DNA of 64,000 nt from Bacteroidota bacterium (GCA_016712665.1 JADJQP010000006.1:1-64000); one strand, 5' to 3'; shown: positions 29,153 through 39,552, counted from the stretch's first letter. Notes: generated from the sequence alone by a model not told the origin. A program made the numbers and translations.

Positions 29153-30226
29153 ATGACAGGATTATCCATTGGCGGCCTTCAAATTAAGGTACCTATTATT
29201 CAAGGCGGAATGGGCGTCGGCATTTCACTAAACGGCTTGGCCTCCGCCGTAGCCAATGAAGGGGGAGTGGGCGTCATATCGTCTGCTGGTCTTGGTTTAT
29301 TGTACCGAAATTTATAGCATGATTATCTGGAAGCTAGCATTCTGGGTCTGAAAGAAGAAATCAAAAAAGCGCGTGAAAACACACGTGGCATCATTGGTAT
29401 CAATATTATGGTGGCGCTCACCAATTTTGAAGATATGGTTAGAACTTCCATCGAAGAAAAAGTAGACATGATTATTTCGGGTGCCGGCCTGCCACTTGAT
29501 TTGCCAAAATACCTCAACAAAGACAGTGTTACGCGATTAGTTCCTATTGTATCGTCTGGTAGGGCCGCAAAAATTATTTGCGAAAAATGGAAATCACTCT
29601 ACAATTATTTACCGGATGCCATAGTGGTAGAAGGCCCGAAGGCGGGCGGTCATCTAGGATTTAAAGCAGCCCAAATTTCAGATGAACAGTATAAACTGGA
29701 AGAGTTAATTCCAGATGTAGTAAAAGAAGTTGCTGTTTTTGAAAAAGAATATCAACAAGAAATTCCCGTGATTGCAGCAGGAGGCATTTATAGTGGCGAA
29801 GATATTTACAACATCATGCAGTTGGGTGCCAAGGGTGTGCAAATGAAAACACAATTTGTTACCACGGAAGAATGTGATGCCTCTATTGAATTTAAAAACA
29901 CCTATATTCTGGCAAAAGAAGAAGATGTTGAAATTATTGTTAGTCCTGTTGGAATGCCGGGCCGTGCCATCAACAATGAATTTTTAGACGCGGTGAAACG
30001 AGGTGAAAAAAAACCAATCAACTGTCCCGTAAAATGTATTAAAACCTGTAACGTAGAAACAACGCACTATTGCATTATCGCTGCCCTGATGAATGCATAC
30101 AAGGGTAACTTTAAGGCCGGCTATGCATTTGCTGGATCCAATGCGTTTAGAGCCACAAAAATTAGATCTGTTAAAGAATTAATGAATGAATTGGTGACCG
30201 ATTTAAAAGCCAAGATGGGCCTATAA
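29153..30226 (+). pseudogene. Nitronate monooxygenase-like flavoprotein, frameshifted
   Basis: FMN-dependent TIM-barrel enzyme of the 2-nitropropane dioxygenase/nitronate monooxygenase superfamily. The N-terminus starts at the ATG at 29153 (MTGLSIGGLQIKVPIIQGGM) and reads GGVGVISSAGLGLLYRNL then stops. The barrel resumes downstream as YLEASILGLKEEIKKAREN, IGINIMVAL, GAGLPLDLP, EGPKAGGHLGF, IPVIAAGGI and GAKGVQMKTQFV. Between ~29300 and ~29325 at least two small indels are needed to join them (expected ...IVPKFIEHDYLEAS). A C-terminal cluster (NCPVKCIKTCNVETTHYC) is Cys-rich, as in a subset of these proteins. Apart from the indels the gene looks complete. Substrate unknown. Confidence 0.85.
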
Positions 30227-30228
30227 AA

Positions 30229-30252
30229 AAAGAGGTGCTCATACACCTCTTT
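30229..30252. terminator. Intrinsic terminator between convergent genes
   Basis: AAAGAGGTG, loop CTCATA, CACCTCTTT: a 9-bp perfect inverted repeat bordered by an A-run and T's, positioned between the convergent monooxygenase-like and fhs genes and usable on both strands. Confidence 0.75.
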
Positions 30253-30274
30253 CCGATATTTTCAGGAGATTATC

Positions 30275-31948
30275 TTACGAAAGTCCACTAATTTTTCCAT
30301 TATTATCAATATCCATATGCTCAGATGCGGGTACAGAAGGCAGTCCCGGCATACGCATCATATCGCCTAATATCGGAATAATAAAACCAGCCCCTGCAGC
30401 AAATTCAAATTCACGAACATTGATGGTAAATCCTTTGGGACGGCCCACAGCAGTTTCTTTATCGGATAATGATTTTTGTGTTTTGGCCATGCAAATGGGA
30501 AGTTTATCATAACCCAAATTTAAAATCATCTTCAGTTGTGTTCGAGCCTTTGAAGAATACTCGACCCCATCAGCACCATATATTTCTGTTGCAATTTTAT
30601 GAATTTTATCTTCCACACTTATATTCCAATCATAGAGTGGTTTGAATGCATTGGTACCGGCATCAATGACATCACAAACGGCCTGGGCCAAATCTTTAGT
30701 TCCTTCTCCACCCTTGGCAAAGCCATATGATACAATGGCCTTCACACCTAATTTGGCACAACTACTTTGTACATACTCAATTTCTTCGGCGCTATCTGTC
30801 GGAAAATTATTGATGGCAACCACCGGCGTAATTCCAAATTTTTTACAATTTTCAATATGCTTTTCCAAATTTTGAAAACCCTTGATGATGCGATCCATAC
30901 TGGGGGTATTGTATTCCTCCTTTTTAGCTCCACCATGGTGACGCAAGGCTCTGATGGTAGCCACCAAAACAATAACATGAGGTGCTAATCCAGCATAACC
31001 ACATTTGATGTTCATGAATTTTTCGGCACCAAGGTCTGCACCAAATCCTGCCTCCGTTACCACATAATCGCCTAAAGAAAGGCCCATTTTAGTGGCCAAA
31101 ATCGTATTGGTACCTTGCGCAATATTGGCAAAAGGACCACCATGCAAAATAGCAGGATTGCCTTCCAATGTTTGTACCAAATTGGGTTTAATCGCATCTT
31201 TTAAAAGCAAGGCCATGGCCCCCTGCGCCTTTAAATCGCGTGCAAAAATGGGCTTTTTATCGAAGGTAAATCCAACAAAAATATTCCCTAAGCGAAGTTT
31301 CAAATCATCAATATCCTTACTCATACATAGAATCGCCATCACTTCAGAGGCGGGTGTAATATTGAAACCATCTTCGCGCGGAATGCCGTTTCCGGTGCCT
31401 CCAATTCCAATTACGATTTGGCGCAAGGATCGATCGTTCATATCCATTACACGTTTCCATTTTATGGTACGAGGATCTATGTTTAAATTATGTTCCTTAT
31501 TCTGCAGGTTATTATCGATGAGTGCTGCTAGTAAATTATTGGCTTTTTCAATAGCTGCAAAATCGCCTGTAAAATGCAGGTTGATATCTTCCATGGGTAT
31601 TACTTGCGAATAGCCTCCGCCTGCTGCTCCCCCTTTTATTCCAAATACGGGTCCCAAACTGGGTTCTCGCAATACCACTATTGACTTCTTGCCAATTTTA
31701 TTCAATCCCTCATTAAGGCCGATGGAAACAGTGGTTTTACCTTCGCCTGCCGGAGTTGGGTTGATGGCAGTCACCAAAATCAACTTAGCATTTTTAATCT
31801 TTTCTTCATCAATCAAATTGAGTGGAAGTTTAGCCTTGTTTTTACCATAGTATTGCAAATCGTCTTCTGCAATTCCAATTTTGGCACCAATGGTTTTTAT
31901 ATGTTGAATGGTGGCACTTTGTGCAATCTCTAAGTCTGATGGAAACAT
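30275..31948 (-). CDS. fhs: Formate-tetrahydrofolate ligase
   Basis: Cytoplasmic enzyme joining formate to tetrahydrofolate with ATP to give 10-formyl-THF for purine synthesis and one-carbon metabolism. The full-length sequence of 557 residues is normal for the family. The P-loop is NPTPAGEGKTTVS, followed by REPSLGPVFGIKGGAAGGGY, LHFTGDFAAI and EAGFGADLGAEKF. The start at the ATG at 31948 gives the usual N-terminus (PSDLEIAQ). It is monocistronic with terminator downstream. fdhD nearby on the same strand suggests formate handling in this neighbourhood. Confidence 0.97.
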   Translation of the reverse strand: MFPSDLEIAQSATIQHIKTIGAKIGIAEDDLQYYGKNKAKLPLNLIDEEKIKNAKLILVTAINPTPAGEGKTTVSIGLNEGLNKIGKKSIVVLREPSLGPVFGIKGGAAGGGYSQVIPMEDINLHFTGDFAAIEKANNLLAALIDNNLQNKEHNLNIDPRTIKWKRVMDMNDRSLRQIVIGIGGTGNGIPREDGFNITPASEVMAILCMSKDIDDLKLRLGNIFVGFTFDKKPIFARDLKAQGAMALLLKDAIKPNLVQTLEGNPAILHGGPFANIAQGTNTILATKMGLSLGDYVVTEAGFGADLGAEKFMNIKCGYAGLAPHVIVLVATIRALRHHGGAKKEEYNTPSMDRIIKGFQNLEKHIENCKKFGITPVVAINNFPTDSAEEIEYVQSSCAKLGVKAIVSYGFAKGGEGTKDLAQAVCDVIDAGTNAFKPLYDWNISVEDKIHKIATEIYGADGVEYSSKARTQLKMILNLGYDKLPICMAKTQKSLSDKETAVGRPKGFTINVREFEFAAGAGFIIPILGDMMRMPGLPSVPASEHMDIDNNGKISGLS

Positions 31949-32325
31949 AATTCGTATTTAGTTATTAGTATGAGAAAAATAAATTTGAGTAAAGAAATTT
32001 TGAAGGGATAAATATAAATAAAAATTGCTTCTTTTACTCATATTCAAAACAAAAAAGACACGCTCGGCATGTAGGCAGAAAGAAGTATTAGAAATCGTGA
32101 AACAACTGGATACCGACAATACGGAATGTCCAAATGTCCTAACTTATACCATAACGTATAGGATTTTTGCGGTAAAATATAAAGGAGTACCACCATTAAA
32201 GAGGGATGCGTTTGCAATTCCTGATACTACTGAACAAAATCTTGCGAACGCTGTCGCAATTCCATTGAATCAATACAGTAAATGGATGCTAGGCAATTTG
32301 CGCCTTACAAATAAAATGAATAATT
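31949..32325. other. Gene-free region upstream of fhs
   Basis: 377 bp between the divergently read fhs start and the rprY stop. A plus-strand open frame beginning at 32025 crosses into rprY antisense and has no family resemblance. I see no RNA, repeat or terminator here; the fhs promoter must lie near 31950-32000. Confidence 0.4.
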
Positions 32326-33036
32326 CTAGGCTTCTACTGCGGGAGCCACCAATCGGAATCCATTGCCATGAATATTTACAATTTCAACCTCTTCGTCATC
32401 CTTTAAAAATTTACGAAGCTTTGCAATATATACATCCATACTTCTTCCGTTAAAATAGGTATCGCTACCCCAAATCTTCTTCAATGCTTGATCGCGAGGC
32501 AATAGGTCGTTGATATTATCACATAGCATTCGTAACAAATCGTTTTCTTTTGGCGATAAAACATGTATTTCTCCGTTAATTTTTAGCTCACGTAATTTGC
32601 TATTGAAATCAAATTTTCCGACTTTATATTCAAAATTTTCATTTTGTTTTTCGCTAGCTTCTGAATTTCGTTTAATAATTGCCTTGATTTTGTGCAATAA
32701 TATTTCACTATCAAATGGCTTTAAAATATAATCATCTGCGCCCAATCGATAACCGGTTAAAATATCATCTTTCATATTTTTGGCAGTTAGAAAAAATAAA
32801 GGGACATCCACATCTATATTTCTAATTTCTTCTGCTAAGGAAAAACCATCCAAATTGGGCATCATCACATCCAAAATACACAAATCAAACTTTTCTCTTC
32901 TAAAAGCGGCAAGACCTAAAATGCCATCACGCGCCAATTCTACAACATAATCATTCAGTTCTAAATAATTTTTTAATACCTTACCAAAGTTTGTGTCGTC
33001 TTCTACAAGTAGTATTTTTGATTTTACGGTGTCCAT
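32326..33036 (-). CDS. rprY: OmpR-family response regulator (RprY-like)
   Basis: Cytoplasmic transcription regulator. The receiver has acidic residues EDD (12-14), phospho-acceptor Asp56 (CILDVMMP), Thr in FFLTAKN and Lys in YILKPFD. A winged-helix Trans_reg_C domain follows (LSPKENDLLRMLCDN ... MDVYIAKLRKFL ... IVNIHGNGFRLV). The sequence resembles the Bacteroidota RprY orthologue, often near-essential. No histidine kinase is adjacent, so it is an orphan here or its RprX partner is encoded elsewhere. The symbol is by similarity of motif wording, not by search. Confidence 0.85.
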   Translation of the reverse strand: MDTVKSKILLVEDDTNFGKVLKNYLELNDYVVELARDGILGLAAFRREKFDLCILDVMMPNLDGFSLAEEIRNIDVDVPLFFLTAKNMKDDILTGYRLGADDYILKPFDSEILLHKIKAIIKRNSEASEKQNENFEYKVGKFDFNSKLRELKINGEIHVLSPKENDLLRMLCDNINDLLPRDQALKKIWGSDTYFNGRSMDVYIAKLRKFLKDDEEVEIVNIHGNGFRLVAPAVEA

Positions 33037-33249
33037 AATTTTATTTGTTTTTATTGCATCAAAAGTAGTTGCCTAAGGGGTGAAATAGGCTTCATTGCGT
33101 GTAATATTTTGTTAAATACTCCCCTAAAATAACGTTAACTCACATGAATGCAAAATGGCGCAATGAAGAATGGATAGGAGCACCTTGCTTTCAGAGCCTT
33201 CACACGAATCATTTTTATTACATGTTTTTTTGATTTAATTTCACGGCTC

Positions 33250-34473
33250 ATGATAGTTCAATTTGCATGGCGGTATTTTGCGGGCAAAAAGTCAACGCAG
33301 GCAATACAAATTATTTCCTGGGTGAGTGTGGCAGCCATGGCTGTGGGGACTGCGGCATTGATAGTGGTATTGTCTGTATTTAATGGTTTCGAATCGACCA
33401 TAAAAAACTTGTATTCCGATTACTATCCAGATATGAAGGTAAGTGCCACCAAAGGCAAAAACTTTGAAATCAACAAAACAATTCTTTCTCAAATACAGTC
33501 CATTCAGGGGGTTGAGCAGATCAGTTTGTCCTTAGAAGAAAATGTGTTGTTGAGCTCAGATGAAAACCAGGCGGTCGTAACACTAAAGGGAATCGACCAA
33601 AACTATGATTCGGTAACTCACTTTCTAAAAACCATTCAATATGGAAACCTCCAACTGGATTCCATACAAGAAATGCCCTCTATTGTGCTGGGCATGGGCG
33701 TTTCTAACAAACTAGGGGTTAGTGAAGAATCCCATTTCCCAGTGAATGCCTATGCCTTCAAAAAGAATGCTCAATTCAGTATTGACCCGACACAAATATA
33801 TAATAGCCGCGAACTAGTGATTAGCGCCCTATTTGTAATGCCCGAAATAGACAACGATTTTGCATTTACATCTTTGCAAACGGTGCAACATTTAGCAGAA
33901 TTGGAAGAACGATATAGCAGTATCGAAATAAAATTATCAAAGAATGCAAATACCGGTGAAATACAAAAAAACATAACTGATTTAGTGGCTCCATTGCAAC
34001 TCAAGGTTGCCAATAGATTCGAACAAAACAAAACCTTGTTTTTTATTTTGAAAAGCGAACGCTGGGCGGTGTATGCCATTCTTTCGATGATGCTGTTGAT
34101 TGCCTCATTTAATATTATTGGTTCGCTGAGTATGCTGGTCATAGAAAAAGAAAAAGACATTGCCATTTTAAAAACATTAGGAATGCAAAATAGCACCATT
34201 AAAAAAATATTTTTAGCAACAGGGGTTTTGATATCATTAATTGGTGCCGTCATTGGTAGTATCCTCGCTTGGATTATTTGCCTTATTCAAATACAATTTG
34301 GTATTGTAAAACTTGGTGACAATACCTCTTTCGTTGTAGAAAATTATCCGGTAAAACTTAGCGTGATTGACTTCTTTTTAGTAATGCTAACCGTTGTTGT
34401 GATTGCCATGATTGCTTCGTGGATTCCGGCGGTAAAGGCAAGTAAGAAAAAAATTGAACTAAACGTTCGATAA
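33250..34473 (+). CDS. FtsX/LolE-family ABC transporter permease
   Basis: Inner-membrane permease of 407 residues. One N-terminal helix (IISWVSVAAMAVGTAALIVV) is followed by a ~200-residue periplasmic MacB_PCD-like domain and three C-terminal helices with the FtsX signature (EKEKDIAILKTLGMQNSTI). LolC/E-type proteins extract lipoproteins from the inner membrane together with a separate ATPase; no ATPase gene adjoins. It is convergent with the HlyD/TolC pair, 1 nt apart, so it is probably not part of that efflux operon. Lipoprotein release is the likely role, by family. Confidence 0.85.
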   Translation: MIVQFAWRYFAGKKSTQAIQIISWVSVAAMAVGTAALIVVLSVFNGFESTIKNLYSDYYPDMKVSATKGKNFEINKTILSQIQSIQGVEQISLSLEENVLLSSDENQAVVTLKGIDQNYDSVTHFLKTIQYGNLQLDSIQEMPSIVLGMGVSNKLGVSEESHFPVNAYAFKKNAQFSIDPTQIYNSRELVISALFVMPEIDNDFAFTSLQTVQHLAELEERYSSIEIKLSKNANTGEIQKNITDLVAPLQLKVANRFEQNKTLFFILKSERWAVYAILSMMLLIASFNIIGSLSMLVIEKEKDIAILKTLGMQNSTIKKIFLATGVLISLIGAVIGSILAWIICLIQIQFGIVKLGDNTSFVVENYPVKLSVIDFFLVMLTVVVIAMIASWIPAVKASKKKIELNVR

Positions 34474-34474
34474 C

Positions 34475-35578
34475 TTATTCGTCTTCTTGTTTCTCCTTAT
34501 AGAGCTCCTTTTTAGTAACCACTTTTACCTTCATCTTATTCTTCAAGGTTCTGGCAATAGCGCTATAGGGGGCTACAATAATCGATTGTTTGTCTTGAAT
34601 GCCGGACACTACCTGTACAAATCGATTGTCTTGAATTGCTGTTTTTACTTCGGTTTGAATCGCTTCATTATTTGCATTTACCACAAAAACATACTCTTTA
34701 ATGATATCTTCCTGCTTCAATGTAGACATTTCTGTTTCATTCTGCAAAGTGTCGTCGTCTTCACGAGTGGTAACTGCATTTATGGGTACAGTAAGAACTT
34801 GACGCTCGGTTCTTGTTTGAATTTCTGCGGAAGCGGACATACCTGATCGAAAAGGCATAAAGTTGTTCTCAGTTGTTGCCAACAAATTGTAGCTTTCGGG
34901 AAGTAATATTATACTAACGGTGTAACTGGTCATTTGCTCGGTCATGGCTGCAATACTCTGTTGAATTCCTCCTCCAGCATTTGATTGCGAAATGCGGGCC
35001 ACTACCCCCTTAAATTCTTTACCTCGATATGCCTCTACTTTCACGATGGCCGTATCATTGGTCTTAATTTTTTGAATCTCGTTCTCACTCACGTTCACAT
35101 CTACTTTCATTTTGCTCATATCGGCAATGCGTAGTAACTCGGTGCCCATCATTTGTGACGTTCCCGCTACCTTTTCGCCTTTTCGAATGTATACGGCGCT
35201 TACTACTCCGCTTATGGGTGCGTATATGGTTACATTTTTGATGGTTTCTTTACTTTCATTTATGCCTGCTTGTGGCATCGCAAAATTGATGATTGACTTT
35301 GTGCTAATACTTTTAATGAGGGCAAGTGCCTCTCCTTTTTGCACCTTATCTCCTTCTTTCACATACAAACCAATTAACTCTCCGGAGGCTTCAGGGCTAA
35401 TTTTCACCTCGGTTTCAGGAAAAATTTTACCGCTCCCGGAAACCGTTTCTATGATATCTCGTCTTGTTACATTCTCTACAGAAACCTGTAACGTTTTGTC
35501 TTCTCCAAAAAATTTAAATAAAAACAATACCACAACAAGCAACAGCACAGAAAGCCAAATCCAATATTTTTTTTTCAT
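34475..35578 (-). CDS. HlyD/RND-type periplasmic adaptor
   Basis: Membrane-fusion protein linking an inner-membrane pump to an outer-membrane channel. N-terminal anchor (KKKYWIWLSVLLLVVVLFLF), a barrel-sandwich half (SGSGKIFPETEVKISPEASG), a short hairpin, the second lipoyl half (TIYAPISGVVSAVYIRKGEKV) and beta-barrel/membrane-proximal domains follow. 367 residues fits MacA-like adaptors. It starts 8 nt after the TolC stop on the same strand, forming an operon. No inner-membrane pump is encoded next to it, so the partner is unknown. Confidence 0.9.
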   Translation of the reverse strand: MKKKYWIWLSVLLLVVVLFLFKFFGEDKTLQVSVENVTRRDIIETVSGSGKIFPETEVKISPEASGELIGLYVKEGDKVQKGEALALIKSISTKSIINFAMPQAGINESKETIKNVTIYAPISGVVSAVYIRKGEKVAGTSQMMGTELLRIADMSKMKVDVNVSENEIQKIKTNDTAIVKVEAYRGKEFKGVVARISQSNAGGGIQQSIAAMTEQMTSYTVSIILLPESYNLLATTENNFMPFRSGMSASAEIQTRTERQVLTVPINAVTTREDDDTLQNETEMSTLKQEDIIKEYVFVVNANNEAIQTEVKTAIQDNRFVQVVSGIQDKQSIIVAPYSAIARTLKNKMKVKVVTKKELYKEKQEDE

Positions 35579-35586
35579 TTACAACG

Positions 35587-37403
35587 TTACATTTTAATTG
35601 AATTCCCGACGAAGTAATCCAGTTTCTTTAACTTAAAAAGCAAATCATATTTTGCTTGGATGGTCTTAGATTGTATCCAGGTTTGATTTCGAACGGCTTC
35701 TTGTAGTTCCATCCGCTCCATTTTGTCATCCGCATTTTTCGATCCAAAACTTTCTATTAGTTTTTGACTTTTTTCTGTAGCCTTCTGATACGCCATATAT
35801 TGTTGTAAGGCGGCCTTCACCTCCTCATATACTTCGTAAATATCTTGCTTCAATTTCAGTTTTTCGCGATCCATCGAAATTTGTTCGGCCACCAATGAAA
35901 TTTTAGCTTTTTGTATGGCTGCTCGTGAAGCATATCCATTTAACATTGGCACCACAATACCCACGCCAATATTGGCTCGTATATGATCGCCATACTGATT
36001 CGCGAAAGATCGAGTTTGGGTGCTGTATTCATAATTGGATACGGAAATCGGATAACTGCTTCCTTCGATGTTTACATAACCTTTGGTGGATTCACCTATA
36101 TAACGCTGTGAAGTAATATCTGTAACATTGGTGGAAAAAACGGTTCCGAGCCCACCATACATCAATAGCTGTGGGTATTGACTTGTCTTTGCCAGATCAA
36201 GTGATTTTTTGGCTGCTACTAATTTCAATTGTTGTGATTGGATCCAACTCTTATTCTGTAATGATTTCAAAAACAACTCATCGACGTCTGGTAATGAAAA
36301 AAATTGTGCTATCTGAGAGGCATCATTTTCAGTAGTTTGAACAGTGAATTCTTCATTAAAATCTAAATTCATAAGGGTCTTTAACTGCAAAATGGACAAT
36401 CGTTCATTTGCCTTAGCACTGATATAATCCGCACTGTCTATGGCGATATCTGCTATAAGCGACAATTTTGACGCATTGCCGGCATTGTAGTTTTTTGAAA
36501 GATTATCTAAGTGCTTGTTTCGATTTTTTAATAATTGCTCAAACATTCCCAACAACTCTCGTGCTTGCAACACTCGAATAAATCCTGTAGCAATATTTAA
36601 AGAAATTTCTTCTTCAATTTGCGTATTTGCGTATTTGCTAGCATCTAGCTCCAATTTATTTTTCTCAACTCGAAACTTCTTTTGAAACCATCCAAATAGA
36701 AGCATCTGCGACTGCAGGCCTGCAGTGCTATAGGTAAAATTGTTGTTGACAAATTGATTGCTTACCGGGTCAATATTTCTACCAAAAGCACGCCCCAACC
36801 TAACATCTCCATTTAGGTCCGGATAACGACTATTTTTACTTTCTTCATAAAGTACTTGAGCATACCTTTCATTCAGTTGCGATTCGGCAACCGTCAAATT
36901 ATGTTGTTTTGCGTACTCAATACACTCAGCCAACGACCAAGGTCCTTTTTTTATTTTTTCAATCCTTGGATTGGCTTTTTTCTGATCTGTTTGTGGCCGG
37001 GCTACTACCTTCTTTTGCTCGGGTACCGATGGAGGTCTTACTGTTTTTGGTGGAAGTACCCGTTGCTTCACCACTTCCTTTTGCTTGGGTTCCACAGGTT
37101 TTTTCTCTGGAATGAGCTGCACTTTTTTCTTCTTTTTCCGCTCTAATAACTGCTGTTCAGCTATCTTCTTTTCCATTTCCTGCTTTTCCAACAATTCCTT
37201 TTCTTTCTGCAAGGCAGCTACTTTGGCAAGAGAATCCGCTCGACGTGCTTCCTTTGCATTTCCATAATATTGAGGAGGTATCAATTTTTTGACACTGTCA
37301 TATTTTGTTGGCTTATAAGCTCCTTTCTTTTGTTGGGCTTCCACCCGCACGTAAGCATTCAATATCAAAAAAGTATGAGTAAACCTGTCAGTTTTTTCAG
37401 CAT
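35587..37403 (-). CDS. TolC-family outer-membrane channel with long Lys/Pro-rich N-terminal extension, one frameshift
   Basis: Outer-membrane efflux channel. The natural start is the ATG at 37403 (MLKKLTGLLILF ...), whose signal peptide continues in the other frame as LILNAYVRVEAQQ. One missing T in the T-run at 37367-37372 breaks it, leaving only a TTG at 37368. Counting from that TTG, residues ~13-141 form a charged extension rich in Lys, Glu, Gln and Pro. The outer-membrane efflux repeats then start at GPWSLAECIEYAKQHN and end near FVGNSIKM. Such an extension is not typical of TolC. It forms an operon with the HlyD-type adaptor. Confidence 0.88.
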
Positions 37404-37470
37404 AGGAATTAAAAAATGAAAATTAGTTCTTTTTCGATTTCTGTGTAAAATTAGTAAAAGTATTTTCCTT

Positions 37471-37478
37471 TACCTTTG
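37471..37478 (+). promoter_or_regulatory. Candidate -7 box for nadB
   Basis: TACCTTTG matches the Bacteroidota -7 consensus TAnnTTTG and lies 17 nt before the nadB ATG. No good -33 element is visible at normal spacing. Confidence 0.45.
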
Positions 37479-37495
37479 AAAAATATTTATATTTT

Positions 37496-39097
37496 ATGGA
37501 AACAGATGTTTTGGTGATTGGCTCAGGGATTGCAGGCCTCACCTATGCCGTAAATCTAGCAATGGCCGAATCCGCATTGAACATTACCATTCTTACCAAA
37601 ACCAATGAAGAAGAGACCAATACCAAATATGCCCAGGGAGGTGTAGCTGCCGTATTGGATCATCATAATGACAGCTATGAAAAACATATTTCAGATACCC
37701 TAATTGCAGGAGATGGACTGTGCTCGGATGCAGTGGTACGATATGTGGTGACAGAAGGACCTGAATGTATTAAAGAGATAATTGATTGGGGAACTGATTT
37801 TGACAAAGAAGGAAATGGCGGGTATAAATTAGGTAAAGAGGGTGGTCACTCTGAAAATCGAATTCTACACTACAAAGATGTTACCGGAAAGGAAATGGAA
37901 CGGGCTCTGTTGAAAAAGGCACACCAATTTCCAAACATACACTTCATTGATTATTGTTTTGTAATAGATTTGATCACCCAACATCATATGGGCCAATTGA
38001 TTACAAAGGCTACACCAAATGTTGAATGTTACGGGGTATATGCGCTGAATCTTACAAGCAATCGCATAGAACGAATTCTATCAAAAGTGACCATGCTGGC
38101 AACAGGAGGCTGTGCCCAAGCGTATCGACCGACTACCAACCCAAAAATTGCAACCGGCGCTGGCCTTGCAATGGTATACCGCGCAAAGGGAAGAATTGAA
38201 AATATGGAATTTATTCAATTTCATCCAACGGCACTATTTGAACCCGGTAAACGTTTTGGCCAAGCATTTGTGATAACGGAAGCCGTACGTGGCGATGGCG
38301 GCATATTGAAAAACAGCAAAGGTGAAGAGTTTATGAGTCGCTATGATGCACGCCTCTCACTGGCACCAAGAGATGTAGTGGCTCGCGCGATTGACAATGA
38401 AATGAAAATTTTAGGAGATGAGCATGTGTATTTAGATTGTACGCATATGAATATTGATCAATTTAGAGACCATTTTCCCAATATTTATGAAAAATGTCTA
38501 AGCATAGGTATAGATATTTCCAAACAAATGATACCCGTAGCACCTGCCGCGCATTATAGTTGTGGTGGTATTAAAACAGATGTGATGGGACTTACCTCTA
38601 TTGGTAGATTATATAGTTGCGGAGAAGCGGCAAGTACCGGTTTGCATGGAGCCAATCGACTGGCCAGCAATTCACTTCTTGAAGCGATGGTATTTGGAAA
38701 AAGAAGTGCGCGCGATACCTTAAAAAAATTGGCGAATAGTGCCCTTCAATTAAATATTCCGGCATGGAACGCAAATGGCACCACAGAGCCAAAAGAATTG
38801 ATTCTGATTACTCAAAGCATTAAAGAGATCCAATTAATTATGAGTGATTATGTGGGCATTGTACGCAGTAACATTCGTCTGGCACGTGCTATGAAACGAC
38901 TTGATTTACTGCATGAAGAGACCGAACAACTGTATAAAACCACTACACTTTCACCCCAATTATGTGAGTTGCGAAATCTGATTACAGTTGCGTACTTAAT
39001 TGTAAAAAGTGCACAGTTTCGAAAAGAAAGCAGAGGACTCCATTATAATGTAGACTATCCACAAAAAAGTGAAATGAAGATGAATATTATTTTGTGA
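37496..39097 (+). CDS. nadB: L-aspartate oxidase
   Basis: FAD enzyme oxidising L-aspartate to iminoaspartate, the first step of de novo NAD synthesis (used by NadA next). 533 residues, cytoplasmic. The FAD-binding Rossmann motif GSGIAGLTYA is near the N-terminus. Further family blocks are TKYAQGGVAAVL, HISDTLIAGDGLC, EGGHSENRILHYKD, FIQFHPTALF, DARLSLAPRDVVARAI, AHYSCGGI and CGEAASTGLHGANRLASNSL. nadA and nadC are not adjacent. The gene is intact with a -7-like box before it. Confidence 0.97.
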   Translation: METDVLVIGSGIAGLTYAVNLAMAESALNITILTKTNEEETNTKYAQGGVAAVLDHHNDSYEKHISDTLIAGDGLCSDAVVRYVVTEGPECIKEIIDWGTDFDKEGNGGYKLGKEGGHSENRILHYKDVTGKEMERALLKKAHQFPNIHFIDYCFVIDLITQHHMGQLITKATPNVECYGVYALNLTSNRIERILSKVTMLATGGCAQAYRPTTNPKIATGAGLAMVYRAKGRIENMEFIQFHPTALFEPGKRFGQAFVITEAVRGDGGILKNSKGEEFMSRYDARLSLAPRDVVARAIDNEMKILGDEHVYLDCTHMNIDQFRDHFPNIYEKCLSIGIDISKQMIPVAPAAHYSCGGIKTDVMGLTSIGRLYSCGEAASTGLHGANRLASNSLLEAMVFGKRSARDTLKKLANSALQLNIPAWNANGTTEPKELILITQSIKEIQLIMSDYVGIVRSNIRLARAMKRLDLLHEETEQLYKTTTLSPQLCELRNLITVAYLIVKSAQFRKESRGLHYNVDYPQKSEMKMNIIL

Positions 39098-39135
39098 TCA
39101 GGGAAATACGTTTATTTAAAAACGAATTCAGAAAT

Positions 39136-39552
39136 CTACAATAATTTCCGCTCGTCGTGAGAAATGGCGAGATCATTAATACTAGCGTATCGCTTGGCCA
39201 TAAAACCATTTGCATCAAACTCCCAATTTTCGTTTCCATAGGCGCGAAACCATTGTCCTTCTTTGTTTTGGTATTCATACTCAAATCGAACGGCAATGCG
39301 ATTTTCGGAGTGTGCCCAATATTCCTTTTTTAGTTTGTATTGAAGTTCCTGTTGCCATTTTCGCGTTAAGAAGGCCTTAATCGCATCTCTACCATTGATA
39401 AATTCATTTCGATTTCTCCACTCACTATCAATTGTATAGGCTCTTGCAATTCGATCCACATCCTTGCTATTCCAAGCATCTTCTGCCATTTGAATTTTCA
39501 TTTTTGCCGTCTCGGCTGTAAACGGCGGTAAGGGTGTACGCTGATTTTCCAT
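39136..39552 (-). CDS. SnoaL/NTF2-like protein (DUF1348 family)
   Basis: Small cytoplasmic protein of 138 residues with the NTF2-like cone fold expected from its pattern (AEDAWNSKDVDRIARAYT, SEWRNRNEFINGRDAIKAFL, IAVRFEYEYQNKEGQWFRAYGNE). I chose the ATG at 39552 (MENQRTPLPPF) over an upstream TTG. The FEYE...W.R.YGNE.WEF wording fits DUF1348, widespread and without proven function; ring-hydroxylating or isomerase roles in NTF2 relatives should not be transferred here. It is convergent with nadB and followed upstream by ndk on the same strand. Confidence 0.8.
   Translation of the reverse strand: MENQRTPLPPFTAETAKMKIQMAEDAWNSKDVDRIARAYTIDSEWRNRNEFINGRDAIKAFLTRKWQQELQYKLKKEYWAHSENRIAVRFEYEYQNKEGQWFRAYGNENWEFDANGFMAKRYASINDLAISHDERKLL

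Noticed and set aside
32025..32453. Plus-strand frame of 142 codons overlapping rprY
   Set aside because: Its second half is antisense to a certain gene, and the first half has no recognisable similarity.
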